Assembly: GCA_963678485.1 (NCBI GenBank)
Contig: OY782882.1
Location: forward strand, 1,240,001-1,304,000
DNA length: 64,000 nucleotides
From: CALGYY01 sp963678485
GTDB lineage: Bacteria > Bacteroidota > Bacteroidia > Bacteroidales > CAIWKO01
Direction of reading: 5' to 3'
Position numbers and translations under genes: made by a program. Positions 46,399 through 56,200 of the stretch are shown here, in pieces. The notes under the pieces are model-generated. The model ran no database searches. It was not told the DNA's origin and was given only the letters and a program-made list of their open reading frames with translations. Numbering within the stretch: the stretch's first letter is position 1; every line of letters begins with the position of its first letter.

Positions 46399-47319
46399 TT
46401 GTATATGAACTCAGAGCCAAAGTTAAGAAAAAAATCATTCACAACAGTCGAACAAGCAATTCATCAGGTAAGAGGCTTTCGTAATCTTTATCAGGAACTT
46501 GACGATAAGATACGACTGTCGGGGCAATCAGAGAGTACGCTTAAAAATTACGCCCGAAAAATCGCTCAATTAAGCCTGCATTTTGGCAAGTTGCCCCAGC
46601 ATGTCACGGAAAAGGAGATGAACAAGTACCTGGCTTCACTGGCCCGGCAAAGCAAATCACCTTCGCTGAGCGATTTTAAGTTTGCCGTTTACGGGCTGCG
46701 CTATTGCTATCGCCTGCTTGGACTGAACGACAAAGTGGTGCAACTCCCCAAAATCAAACATGACAGCAAACTGCCGGTAGTGCTTAATTATGGAGAGTGC
46801 CGGGCGTTGTTTAATGCGCCAGATCTGCTAAAACACAGGGTGCTGCTGTCGCTGATGTATTCGGCCGGTCTGCGTGCCCGTGAGGCAAGCCGGCTGAAGC
46901 TCTCTGATATTGACCGTGGCCGGATGATGATCCACATTCGACAAAGCAAGTACAACAAAGACCGCTATGTTCCGCTCTCACCGCTGATTTTGCAAGGACT
47001 GGAGAAGTATTATTATGCCTGTCAGCCGGTGGAGTACCTGTTCAATGGCAATGAGCCCGGTTCACCCTTGAGTGTACGTGGCATGCAATGGGCCTTACGC
47101 GAAGCGGTGAAGAAGTGTAAGCTTCAAAAGGGCATTACCCTCCATACACTGCGACACAGCTATGCTACGCACCTGCTTGAGTTCGGGATGGACATCGTGA
47201 CCATCAAGGAACTGCTGGGACACGAGCGTATAGAAACGACACTGGTGTATCTTCATGTCGCCAAACCCAATCGCAGCAATCTGTTCAGCCCGTTCGACCG
47301 GTTGTATCAGAAGGCTTGA
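46399..47319 (+). CDS. Tyrosine recombinase of the IS91-family element
   Basis: A 306-aa protein with an N-terminal SAM-like core-binding domain (residues about 25-115) and a catalytic domain: SAGLRAREASRLKLSDID (first Arg), the Lys strand, HTLRHSYATHLLE (His-x-x-Arg), LLGHERIETTLVYLHV (His and the Tyr nucleophile). All expected catalytic residues are present. It lacks the extra helix typical of integron integrases (IntI), so I do not call it IntI. The stop overlaps the transposase start (TTGA). Such recombinase and transposase pairs are common in Bacteroidota IS91-like elements. Whether it acts on the attC-like elements is unknown. Confidence 0.9.
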   Translation: MYMNSEPKLRKKSFTTVEQAIHQVRGFRNLYQELDDKIRLSGQSESTLKNYARKIAQLSLHFGKLPQHVTEKEMNKYLASLARQSKSPSLSDFKFAVYGLRYCYRLLGLNDKVVQLPKIKHDSKLPVVLNYGECRALFNAPDLLKHRVLLSLMYSAGLRAREASRLKLSDIDRGRMMIHIRQSKYNKDRYVPLSPLILQGLEKYYYACQPVEYLFNGNEPGSPLSVRGMQWALREAVKKCKLQKGITLHTLRHSYATHLLEFGMDIVTIKELLGHERIETTLVYLHVAKPNRSNLFSPFDRLYQKA

Positions 47320-48473
47320 AGCCTGCATTCGAGCTGGCACAGGTCATTGAACGGTTCGGGAAAGATTATATTGAACAACATGCGCCCAACGCCTACGTGC
47401 AGCGCACGCTGAGCGCACTCAAGCGTTGCCGCACAGCTGCTCTGGGAGGACATGTTGACCGATGCGATCAATGCGGGCACATTCGCATCAGTTATAACTC
47501 CTGCCGCAATCGTCATTGTCCCAAGTGCCAGAATACACAGAGGGAAGCGTGGATCCAAGACAGAAAACAGGATCTGCTTCCTGTACCGTATTTTCATGTG
47601 GTGTTTACCGTGCCGGATCAACTTAACCGTTTGTTCCTGTATGAGCCAGTGCTGATGTACAATCTGCTCTTTCAAACGGCATGGCAGACACTCTCTCAGT
47701 TCTCATACACGCGTCTGCATGCAGAAACAGGCATGTTCGCTATTTTGCACACCTGGGGACAAAACCTCTCGCTGCACCCTCATGTGCATTGTGTGGTTCC
47801 CGGCGGTGGGATCGATTTCAAGAATCAGTGGAAGCAGGTACAGGTCTCTGAAAACGGGAAAGTGTTTTTGTTTCCGGTCACAAATCTCTCTGCGGTTTTT
47901 CGCGGAAAGTTCATTGCTGGCCTGCAGCAACAACTTATGCAGGAAAAGCCGTTCATCAATGCGCTCTACAAAACGCCTTGGGTAGTTTATGCCAAAGATC
48001 CCTTTGCAGGCCCTGAGCAGGTAGTGGAATATCTTGGCCGCTACACGCACAAGGTAGCCATTGGGAATCATCGCATCTTAAACATCAATGATGAAGGCGT
48101 GACCTTCCGCTGGCGCGATTACCGCGACAACAAAGAAAAAGTAATGACGCTTGAGGGCGCCGAGTTCCTGCGCAGGTTCTGTGTGCACATCCTTCCAAAA
48201 CGGTTCGTAAGAATCCGTCATTACGGATTGCTGTCAAGCTCAAAACGCCCGCTGTTACGAGCGTTGCAGCAGTCCTTTGGAATCAAGCCTGTAGTCAGGG
48301 AAAAGAAAAACTGGAAACAAATCGCTGCAGAACATCTTGGCTACAACCCGGATCTGTGCCCGCATTGCGGTAAGGGCAGCATGCTTATGATAGAAATATT
48401 ATTGCCGGGCAGGCCGCCTCCCGCGGCGCTCATAGCAAAACAAACATCAACAATCAAAATTTATGCATCATGA
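47316..48473 (+). CDS. IS91-family HUH transposase
   Basis: A 385-aa protein starting at TTG 47316, which overlaps the recombinase stop by 4 bp. The N-terminal zinc-binding domain has CDQCGH and CRNRHCPKCQ (about 49-72). The HUH metal motif is HPHVHCVVPGGG, and the catalytic Tyr motif is EYLGRYTHKVAI. A C-terminal CPHCGKG zinc knuckle lies near the end. It nicks single-stranded DNA and drives rolling-circle transposition. It appears intact. Codon use and GC content differ from the neighbouring genes, consistent with recent arrival. Confidence 0.92.
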   Translation: MKPAFELAQVIERFGKDYIEQHAPNAYVQRTLSALKRCRTAALGGHVDRCDQCGHIRISYNSCRNRHCPKCQNTQREAWIQDRKQDLLPVPYFHVVFTVPDQLNRLFLYEPVLMYNLLFQTAWQTLSQFSYTRLHAETGMFAILHTWGQNLSLHPHVHCVVPGGGIDFKNQWKQVQVSENGKVFLFPVTNLSAVFRGKFIAGLQQQLMQEKPFINALYKTPWVVYAKDPFAGPEQVVEYLGRYTHKVAIGNHRILNINDEGVTFRWRDYRDNKEKVMTLEGAEFLRRFCVHILPKRFVRIRHYGLLSSSKRPLLRALQQSFGIKPVVREKKNWKQIAAEHLGYNPDLCPHCGKGSMLMIEILLPGRPPPAALIAKQTSTIKIYAS

Positions 48474-48730
48474 AAACGTTCTGTGAAGGACCTGAAATCG
48501 TAGTGCCAAAACCTGAGGAAAATGCCAGTTGGCGGGCGAATCAGAAGTTGTTTGCAGAAATGTCTTACGAATTATCCTCGCAATACCACTCAAATCTGAG
48601 TATACTTTTTCATAGCAGTCAGCACCAAAATCATTAAAAATCCATAACACGTATTTCATTGATAATGTGCTGCACGTGGGCTTCCGTGCAACACGGCTTC
48701 ATGTTGGGCTAGCGCCACACGAAGCCTTAA

Positions 48731-49162
48731 CTATTGTGCACAAGCATTTTTACTATAGAATTCATCTATAATTTCAATAAAAATTTGATTTGCAATTAAT
48801 TTACCTTTTAAATATTTTTTATAAACTAATTCTACTTTTGCATTTCTAAGAAAATTGGCACGAAATTTAGAAACTGTTTTTTTTCTATTATGAAGAATGA
48901 AATAGGATTCACTTGATCTAAACGATGTTAAAATATAATAAAATTCTTCTTTTGTTATACCATCAGTTCTTATTGCTTTAGTTTCAATGTCATGTAAAGC
49001 TAATAGATTATCAAAGTCCTTCAACATTTTCTCACTTTCAATTAATAATTGTAAATTCAATTGTTGTCTAGCAGCTCTCATTGTCTTTAAATAGATATAA
49101 AATGAAATTGCTAAAGATCCAAAGGATATAATTAATGCAAAAACTGAAATGGTTTTTTCCAT
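48731..49162 (-). CDS. Small membrane-anchored protein of a cassette
   Basis: A 143-aa protein with one N-terminal membrane helix (ISVFALIISFGSLAISFYIYL) followed by a helical cytoplasmic part (AARQQLNLQLLIESEKMLKDFD). No family was recognised; the pattern resembles DUF4760-like phage and defence-associated proteins. It starts 52 bp after attC-like element B (minus orientation), the position expected of a cassette gene. The IS91-family element sits just downstream. Confidence 0.65.
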   Translation of the reverse strand: MEKTISVFALIISFGSLAISFYIYLKTMRAARQQLNLQLLIESEKMLKDFDNLLALHDIETKAIRTDGITKEEFYYILTSFRSSESYFILHNRKKTVSKFRANFLRNAKVELVYKKYLKGKLIANQIFIEIIDEFYSKNACAQ

Positions 49163-49213
49163 ATCTCTAAAATATTATTTTTGTTTGTTAATAATGTTCG
49201 TGTGTTAATACTT

Positions 49214-49349
49214 GTACACAACGGTCGCGGGTATGAAACGTGCCGGATTGCGGAGCTGCGACTGTATCCCACGATACAAAACTTGATGCGGAACGAAACG
49301 CTTGAAAGCCCACTAAAACCGGCATGTTTTATGACCCGTTGTTGGCAGC
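49214..49349 (-). repeat. attC-like palindromic element B
   Basis: 136 bp. The minus strand starts GCTGCCAACAACGGGTC and ends CGACCGTTGTGTACAAG. The arms pair (CCGGCAT/GTGCCGG, with GGGTCATAAA/TATGAAAC mismatched in part). Its interior shares GGAGCTGCG, GTATCC and ACGATACA with element A. It directly follows the stop side of the ABC-3C genes. Confidence 0.75.
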
Positions 49350-49544
49350 TTCCCTTTATTTTATTTATTATCAGTCAAAATAATCATTTTTTCAATTAGA
49401 GCACTGCCCTATCAAAGTGCGGTTGGGAGGGATTGGCTGGAAGGCTCTTTTGTAATCTTTTGGTTTGAGGGGCGTTTTGTGCGGGCTTACAAATGTGCAT
49501 GACAGCGAAGGGAAGGGTGAGTTGGCTTGTTCGAACCATTCCAA
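49350..49544. other. Spacer between element B and the ABC-3C genes
   Basis: About 195 bp, downstream (minus orientation) of the ABC ATPase stop. It includes GTGCATGACAGCGAAGGGAA-like sequence resembling 52950-52990 in part. No gene. Confidence 0.4.
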
Positions 49545-51464
49545 TTATAAACCTAAGTCGTCAATTAGGCCATACTTAATCCCTTTTGTACCGTCTCCAT
49601 CAAACCTCATTATAACATCCTTTTCTTTTACATCCGTTGTAGTATTATTGTTAATTACAATTAGTTGAATATTATTTTCATTTAATTCTGCAAAATCAGC
49701 AAGATGTTTCACTAATAATCTAAAAATCTTACTATCCTTAAACTCATCTTCACTATCAGAAATATCAGAAGTGCCTAAGTTTTTTCCAATAGTATCAAGC
49801 ATTAATATTCCGGGGTGATACGTTTGTTTGAGCTGTATGCTAATTTTTAAAATTGATAGAAAATATCCAATTGTAATTAAAGTTACTGCACCTCCACTAC
49901 CCAATTCATCATATTTTACATTTCTGACGTATGGAAGGTAGTTTTTATCACTTATATAAGCATCCTTTAATTTGGGGAACTCAAAAGCAGCAAGAGTTTT
50001 GAAAAAATAAGTACTAAGTTGTTGTATTATTTGGTTAAAGTCTTCATTCTCTTCCTCAATGCTTTTAATCTTTGCATTAAGTTCATCCAATTTACCTTCT
50101 TCGTCTCTTAATGCACTAATAATACCGAGCAGTTCAGAGTGAATCTTTTCACTTAAAACTATATTTTCGATTTGTTTATCTATTTCACCAACTTCTCTAT
50201 TTAACTCTTCAATTTTGCAAATAAATGGACTCAAATATACTTGTTGAAGTGAATTTATTTTCTCCTCTGTCTTTGCTCTTTTTTTGATTAGCTTACTTCT
50301 GTTATTGAGTATTTCATTCATATCAGCTTCTTGTTTTTCTATAAAATCAATCAGCTCAATTATTTTACTCTTTAATCTTTTCTTTTCAAGTTTTATAGCA
50401 TTTTCCTCTTCTGCATCTAAATCATTAATAGAACTGCCACAAAGACAACACTTGCCATATTCTCCTTTTTTTATTTCTCCGCTACAAGAAGGACAATGTA
50501 TAAAATCTAATTCTTGAATTTGACCATGTGCCATTAATAAATAATCATACTTGATTAATTCATTATTATATTGATTTCTTAATAAGCTTAATTTTCCTTT
50601 ATAAGAATTAACATCTTGAAAAACTTGGTTTAGTTTTCCTATTTCATTGTTTAGTATAAATAAACGAGCCTCCAAAGATTTCGTAAAGTCATCCTTTGTT
50701 TTACTATTATTTTTAAGTTGGTTTAATTCTTCTAAAATTTCTAGCTTCCTATTCTCGAGCTTTTGTTTCTCTTCACTTATTTTTTGTGGATTTGATAATA
50801 ACTCAACACTTTTAACAAAATCTACGATTGCATCTTTTTTATCGTGAAACTTTTGAATGTCTTCCCTTTTCTGTTTCTTAAGCTCTCGCAGTTGATGTAA
50901 TAACTGGTTTAAAGAATTTAAAATAACTTCTAGGGTTGGCTTTCTTTTAAATGCAGTAGAAGAATTTTTCTCATCAAGTAAATTTTCAGAATCAATACTA
51001 GATTGATTCACATAACAATATTTAAATAAATCTCTAAAACTAAATGCTTGGTTTGCAATAGTAATTTTTGGAACATTTAGCTTTTCAAGTAAGAAACTTG
51101 ATAATGAATTTGAATTTAAGGGAGAAGAAATCTCAAAAATCAGAAAGTTATCTTCAAAATCTTCCAATTCAGAGTTCCATTCATAAATTTTAATTGGTCT
51201 ATCAAAGTAAAATAAAGGTCGTACTATCTTGTATGGGATACCCTTTATATCAAAGTATAATTCAACATCAGTACAACTACTTTTCACTTCCAAATAATCC
51301 TTATGCGATTTACTACCTAATGCATAATTTACGAATTCGAGAATTGAAGATTTACCAGTAGATATTGGGCCAGTAATAAAATTCAATCCAGATTTAAAAG
51401 GAACTAAGTAGTCTTTTCTATAGCCTTTTAATACTAATTTATGAAGCTTTAAATTTTGCACCAT
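49545..51464 (-). CDS. ABC-3C system ATPase (Rad50-like ABC ATPase)
   Basis: A 639-aa protein. Walker A GPISTGKS is at about 32-39. A long coiled coil (about 185-480) is interrupted by a zinc hook-like CPSC...CCLCG (about 330-350). The signature-like ELGSGGAVTL and Walker B GILMLDTIG lie near the C-terminus. It lacks a standard His-switch context that I could place. In the ABC three-component (ABC-3C) conflict systems, such an ATPase senses invading nucleoprotein and licenses a nuclease partner. It is the third gene of a tight three-gene run; the middle component stops 2 bp upstream. Confidence 0.85.
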   Translation of the reverse strand: MVQNLKLHKLVLKGYRKDYLVPFKSGLNFITGPISTGKSSILEFVNYALGSKSHKDYLEVKSSCTDVELYFDIKGIPYKIVRPLFYFDRPIKIYEWNSELEDFEDNFLIFEISSPLNSNSLSSFLLEKLNVPKITIANQAFSFRDLFKYCYVNQSSIDSENLLDEKNSSTAFKRKPTLEVILNSLNQLLHQLRELKKQKREDIQKFHDKKDAIVDFVKSVELLSNPQKISEEKQKLENRKLEILEELNQLKNNSKTKDDFTKSLEARLFILNNEIGKLNQVFQDVNSYKGKLSLLRNQYNNELIKYDYLLMAHGQIQELDFIHCPSCSGEIKKGEYGKCCLCGSSINDLDAEEENAIKLEKKRLKSKIIELIDFIEKQEADMNEILNNRSKLIKKRAKTEEKINSLQQVYLSPFICKIEELNREVGEIDKQIENIVLSEKIHSELLGIISALRDEEGKLDELNAKIKSIEEENEDFNQIIQQLSTYFFKTLAAFEFPKLKDAYISDKNYLPYVRNVKYDELGSGGAVTLITIGYFLSILKISIQLKQTYHPGILMLDTIGKNLGTSDISDSEDEFKDSKIFRLLVKHLADFAELNENNIQLIVINNNTTTDVKEKDVIMRFDGDGTKGIKYGLIDDLGL

Positions 51465-51466
51465 CG

Positions 51467-51937
51467 CTATACCATTTTAATGTTACTTTTAGTTCTTTGA
51501 TGAATCTCATCTTTAAGGGATGAATCAGCTATCTTAGAATATTTTTTAGCTATCACATTTGCATTCTTTATAAGTTGTATGCTTAAAGGACTGTCAATTT
51601 TCAGAACGGTTGTTTTCCCAAGTTCCGTTATTTGATAAATAAATGAGCCATCTTTAATAACCTTTGAAACAAGACCTTTTGACCTAAGAAATTTAATGAG
51701 CCTATGATAATTCTCTCTGTCTGGCTCTGAATGATAAAATGAAAATAGTTCTTCAAAATCATATTCTTCAACATTTGCAATCTCTCCCATCATAGTCTTG
51801 GGGAATCGCAAATAAAAGTCGTATAAAATAAGCTTATCAAAAGTCATTTGGAAAGAAGTTTTATCTTTAAATCCAAACAACAAAGTAAGTAATCGCATTG
51901 AACTTGCAATCAATTCATATTTTTCACTTACCATCAT
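51467..51937 (-). CDS. ABC-3C middle component (winged-helix protein)
   Basis: A 156-aa protein (start 51937 or the adjacent Met at 51934). It has the pattern of the ABC-3C middle component: KLILYDFYLRFPKTM near residue 35, then a winged-helix stretch (YHRLIKFLRSKGLVSKVIK, FIYQITELGKT). It overlaps the upstream nuclease gene by 14 bp and abuts the ATPase gene. In ABC-3C systems the middle component bridges effector and ATPase. The assignment relies on gene order and remembered family patterns. Confidence 0.78.
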   Translation of the reverse strand: MMVSEKYELIASSMRLLTLLFGFKDKTSFQMTFDKLILYDFYLRFPKTMMGEIANVEEYDFEELFSFYHSEPDRENYHRLIKFLRSKGLVSKVIKDGSFIYQITELGKTTVLKIDSPLSIQLIKNANVIAKKYSKIADSSLKDEIHQRTKSNIKMV

Positions 51938-52883
51938 TTTCCCTTTGCTTTAAATATTCGACCAGCCTAGCTTTGTAGTTTTTTACCCAACCTAATTCGC
52001 ATTCTTCAGCATATTGATGTAATATCCCTTTTTTCTCTATGACACTAACTGGTATTTCTGTTTTTAAATTTGTGTCATTTTGGTCTTCGATTCTCTCAAA
52101 CACTTCTCCTATAAGAGAATTGCCATCATTCGTATTATTGTATTTTGAAAATTGAGTTAACCATAAATCATGGATGTTTGCTTTTAAACTTTCTAATTCA
52201 ACAATTTCCTTTTGTACACCTTTGCTATATATTTGTTTATCCAGAATTTCTGCATTAAAAAACTGTTTCTCAAAAAGCTTTATATGGTCTACTACATTTG
52301 CAGATTGTAATTTGGCTATAAAAACACTTTCACTGTAATCTGCATCAATAGGTGGACTAAGAACTTCCTTCAAACTTTCATTTTTATTAACTAAGAATTC
52401 ATGAATTTGTCTCATTAGTTTAAGCTGTTCTAAATCAAAAACATCTTCATCAATTTTGTGTTTTTGAATGAGGTCTAATAATATACGACTATCATAAAGT
52501 CCAATTTCAATGTTATGTTTTTTTTCGTTTTTGTTTTTCCACTTAGACCACCACTTATGCTCTTCGATGGTCAATCCAATTGGTACACAAAGAAACCACC
52601 TTTTCAAAACATAATTGTTTGAATTAATTGCAGTATCAAAGGATTCTCCTATTTGTTTTCTTTGAGAATCCCCTAATCTTTCAATAAAATATTTGCATTG
52701 ATATACATCTATAGTTACGGAAAAGTCTCCAACAAAAATATCTATTCCATCATCACCTGGATTACATTCTACATTGAAAGCATGTTCAAATTCTTTTCTG
52801 AATGCTTTATCGCATGCAGTCTCAAAAATATAGCGAGCTCCATCGCCATGTTTTAATAACAAATATGAAAAATCTAATTCCAT
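51924..52883 (-). CDS. ABC-3C effector with Mrr-like restriction nuclease domain
   Basis: A 319-aa protein with an N-terminal restriction-endonuclease fold: Glu21 in the first helix (YIFETACDKAF), GDDGIDIFVG with Asp48, and VYQCKYF with Gln62-x-Lys64, the Q-x-K version seen in Mrr-type enzymes. A Trp-rich segment (HKWWSKWKNK) and the C-terminal ABC-3C helical region follow. It should be the DNA-cleaving part of the three-component defence system. It is the first gene of the run, beginning 193 bp after attC-like element C. No standard promoter box was seen. Confidence 0.8.
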   Translation of the reverse strand: MELDFSYLLLKHGDGARYIFETACDKAFRKEFEHAFNVECNPGDDGIDIFVGDFSVTIDVYQCKYFIERLGDSQRKQIGESFDTAINSNNYVLKRWFLCVPIGLTIEEHKWWSKWKNKNEKKHNIEIGLYDSRILLDLIQKHKIDEDVFDLEQLKLMRQIHEFLVNKNESLKEVLSPPIDADYSESVFIAKLQSANVVDHIKLFEKQFFNAEILDKQIYSKGVQKEIVELESLKANIHDLWLTQFSKYNNTNDGNSLIGEVFERIEDQNDTNLKTEIPVSVIEKKGILHQYAEECELGWVKNYKARLVEYLKQRENDGK

Positions 52884-53075
52884 GTAACAGTCTTTTACTT
52901 ATTAATATCGCAGTTACCTATCCACGAAGCAGGTGCGGTGGAAAGAAAGCACGTGTTTGGCAGTGAAGCGAAGCTTGTAGGGAAGGACTGCCATACTTTT
53001 GCTTTGTGCGATTGGGTTTTTATTTTTTGTTTTTCAATCATGCTGTAAATTAACTCCGAAGCGGTTTTTAGGGTT
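52884..53075. other. Leader between element C and the ABC-3C genes
   Basis: About 190 bp. It contains an imperfect inverted repeat TTTGGCAGT...GGACTGCCATA (about 52948-52992). A 62-codon minus-strand frame crosses it and runs into element C, so it is not credible as a gene. Confidence 0.4.
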
Positions 53076-53209
53076 GCTGCCAACGTTCGGCAGTATTAAA
53101 AGTTGCCGATTGTGGGCGATTTCCTGTCAAGTTACATAAATGTTGAAGCGGGCTACAAACCTTGAATATCAAACTGTCCCGGCAATTTTTTATACTGCTT
53201 GTTGGCAGC
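53076..53209 (-). repeat. attC-like palindromic element C
   Basis: 134 bp. The minus strand starts GCTGCCAACAAGCAGTAT and ends GCCGAACGTTGGCAGCAAC. The arms pair as GCTGCCAAC/GTTGGCAGC, GCAGTAT/ATACTGC and TTGCCG/CGGCAA. There is a small asymmetric bulge (GTTCG against AA) near the outer end, the feature that gives the strands polarity. Confidence 0.8.
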
Positions 53210-53264
53210 TGTGCTTTTGTTTTTCGTGCTTCTGTTCTCATTTTGTCAATTCTATTTTAAATTT

Positions 53265-56200
53265 TTATTGATTGACAATAACGTTAAGATTAATGTCTGC
53301 AACTTCTTTTAAATAGTTTTCCGTCACGCCTAATAAAGTCATTATTGATTCTGACACATTTTGTTTGGAAAGACTTGGTTGAACAATATAAATTTCAAAG
53401 TTCATTGGTTTTCTGTTTTTAGCAATACCTAAAAGCCTTTCTAAGTCATGTTTTGTTCCCTTTTCTAATCGACTTCTTTCATCCCCATTCCTCACCTTTG
53501 TTTCACGTCTTAATAAATGCTGAAAGAACTCAATACCATTTTTGTGTTTCCAATGAATGGATTTTTGAGTTTGTCCACACACTTCATAGAAGTTGTCAAT
53601 TCTGGTATTGACCTCACCGTCTTTGGCAAATTTAAGGTGATAAAATTGAACGTTAATTTCATTGTCCAATTCTTTAATTGTAATTATATCTGCTATTTCA
53701 CCCGAGTAATCATCGTCATATATAATGTCGTAGTCGCTTTCCAACAATTCTTGAATTACTCTATACTGAATTGAGTCTGTCGCAATCGGATTCACACCTT
53801 GAGCTTCTTTACTTATATCAATTCCTTCCCAATTCCAATCAATTAAATTGTCAGTTGGAAATGGTTGAATTACGTGTTTCAATTGCACGTATTCGTTACC
53901 TTGTAATGCCGAACCGTCAGCAAACCATACAATAGGGGGATTTGCATTCAAATACTCCAAAAGGTCAAGTGTTTTTGAACCAATAATTATGCTGCTTTGA
54001 ACAGTATCTAATTTTGTCATTCTGAAATTTGCAAACTGATTGCCGTCTTGATTATCAATAAATAATTCCTTTCTGAATTTGGCTGAACCATTAGGCGTTA
54101 ATATTTCAAAATTTATATCGCCATCATCATTTGCGTTAATAACGTTTATAGAACAATATGCAAAACTGAAAATGCCATTAATATCTATGTTGATTTTAGA
54201 CTCTGGTAGGTCGTAAAAATTATCGTCCCAATCTATGTGAGTTGGGTAGATATGAGGAATTTCTGTTATGATTTCAGGAATAAGAGTTTCACGAAGGACC
54301 TGATTAGGGTCAATGTTTTCGTCAATCAATTTTTTACCTACATTTTTACACCATTCAATAAAACCTCTTAGGTCGTTTCTTAAATAACTCCAAATTCTTC
54401 CTTTATATGAACACCCTAAAGTTATTTTCTCTCCATTCTCATAACCTGTACCAAATACAAATGCTTTTTCTCCTCTTTGTTGTTCTGCAATTGAAAGTGC
54501 GTCTTGAATATCTGTACCCACTCTCATTGTAAATCTGATTTTCCTATTTAAAAACTCTTTCAGACCAACGTTTTGTAGTGAAACTCTGTTTATATCATAA
54601 AAGCTTTTAAAAACTGTAAGTTGATTTATAAGTGCTGCATTATCATTTAATACAGTTCGGGCAACATCGCCATATAAACTGGATTTATCTGAACTATGAA
54701 TGAAAAGTAAATTTTGTTCGGTGTCATAATATATTACCATTAATTGCCAATTCAATCCAAATACTTCTTTATAGTTTACCCATTCAACCTCTGATTTTGA
54801 TGCAGTTATAATTACTAACGTTTGTTCCCGTGGGTTATAGTCGTGAAACTTGTATTCTAATTCTTCATAATTTGGAATGCCATTACGGAAGTTCAAAAGG
54901 TTAAATGAATTGTCTTGATATAGATTTTTGTAAACAACGGTACTAAGAGCAAATCTTATGTTTTGAAATGGTATTTTAGAGTTTTCCAAATGTTGGAAAC
55001 CTTGTATGAATTCATTGAAGTCAATTTGTTCTTCAATATGGTCAGCACTAAGAGTTGAAAGAAGTAAATTCCAATCAGAATCTTGTGCATATAGTTCACT
55101 TAATTCGTTCTCTGTATCAGTATCAGCTAAATTGGCAATAAAAGTGGCATTGCCTAAATCATTATCTGTTGCGGTTCTAGTAAATCTGCCTGCAAATTGT
55201 AAGGTAATAGGTAGGCTTTTTCTTATATCGTGAAAGGCTGCTATCTTTAATTGAGGTAAGTCAAAGCCTTCGCCTAACATATTTACTGCTACTATTATTT
55301 TATGTTCTCCTTTTACAATTTTATCAAGTATTTCCTTTTTGCCTGTAACGGAAGAATGAACAACCACAGGATTCAAATCTTCATAGCCTCTGTAAAGTTC
55401 AAATATAGTTTCTGCTCTATTTTTATTCTCGCACCTTGCCATTAAGATGTGGTTAAGTCCATTGTCAATATCTTCCCGTAATTTTTCTACGGCTTTTTCT
55501 GCAATGACTTTATCTCCTTTTTCTAAATCATATTCTCTGATTGGAACGAAATTAATCGGTTTGAAATAACCTTGTTCTTGAGCCTTTTTCAGGCTAAAAT
55601 TGAAAATAATGTTCCCGTCTAACCTTTTTCTATCGCTTCTAAATGGTGTTGCCGTAAATTGTAATATTTTTTTATTGTCAAACCTTTCTCTAACTTTTTT
55701 CCAAGAGTTCGCTTCAATATGATGTGCTTCGTCAATAAAAACGTTGGAAAATCTATCGTTTAAAAGAGAAAGTGTAACGTCAGAGTTATTTGTAAGAATA
55801 CTCATAGTAGTAACAACAACGTTACTGCTATCAATGAATTCAATCAAATCTGCTTGAGTAGAAAAATTTTGATGAAGAATTCCTACTCGAGGATATAATG
55901 CATCTTGATTGACAATTCCGAATTTCTTTAATAGTCCAAGTCTATAAAACTTATTTGCAATTTGGTTGCGCAATGCGTCTGATGGGACAGTTATCAAGAC
56001 TTTATTTAATTTTCCTGCAATTAAAGTCGAAAGCATGGTTTCCGTTTTCCCTGTTCCTGTTGGCATAACAACGGTGCCAATTCCGTCAGATGCTTTAAGA
56101 TGGCTTAAAATAGAATATAGAGCCGCAATTTGTGGCTCTCTTAATCCGGCTTTATTTTCAGCGATGTTTTCTTCAACAAAGTTGAATTTATTTATCCAAG

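Larger units (their letters stand above)
46311..48720 (+). mobile_element. IS91-family element with tyrosine recombinase (ends approximate)
   Basis: It contains a tyrosine recombinase and an overlapping HUH-type IS91 transposase in one operon. The left region has a GC-rich hairpin (ACCCCGAAAAAGCCGGGGT at about 46322-46340) and the inverted GTACAAAGG/CCTTTGTA around 46369-46403. The right side (48475-48720) is non-coding with hairpins such as CCGTG-CAA-CACGG. IS91 elements move by a rolling-circle mechanism and lack terminal inverted repeats, so the ends cannot be fixed by eye. The DNA is visibly more GC-rich than its surroundings. Confidence 0.75.

Noticed and set aside
46399..47319. Integron integrase (IntI) for the attC-like array
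   Set aside because: It is an ordinary tyrosine recombinase lacking the extra helix of IntI, reads opposite to the cargo, and overlaps the IS91 transposase start, so it belongs to the insertion element.
52895..53083. 62-codon frame upstream of the ABC-3C genes
   Set aside because: Its start lies inside palindrome C and no motif is visible.
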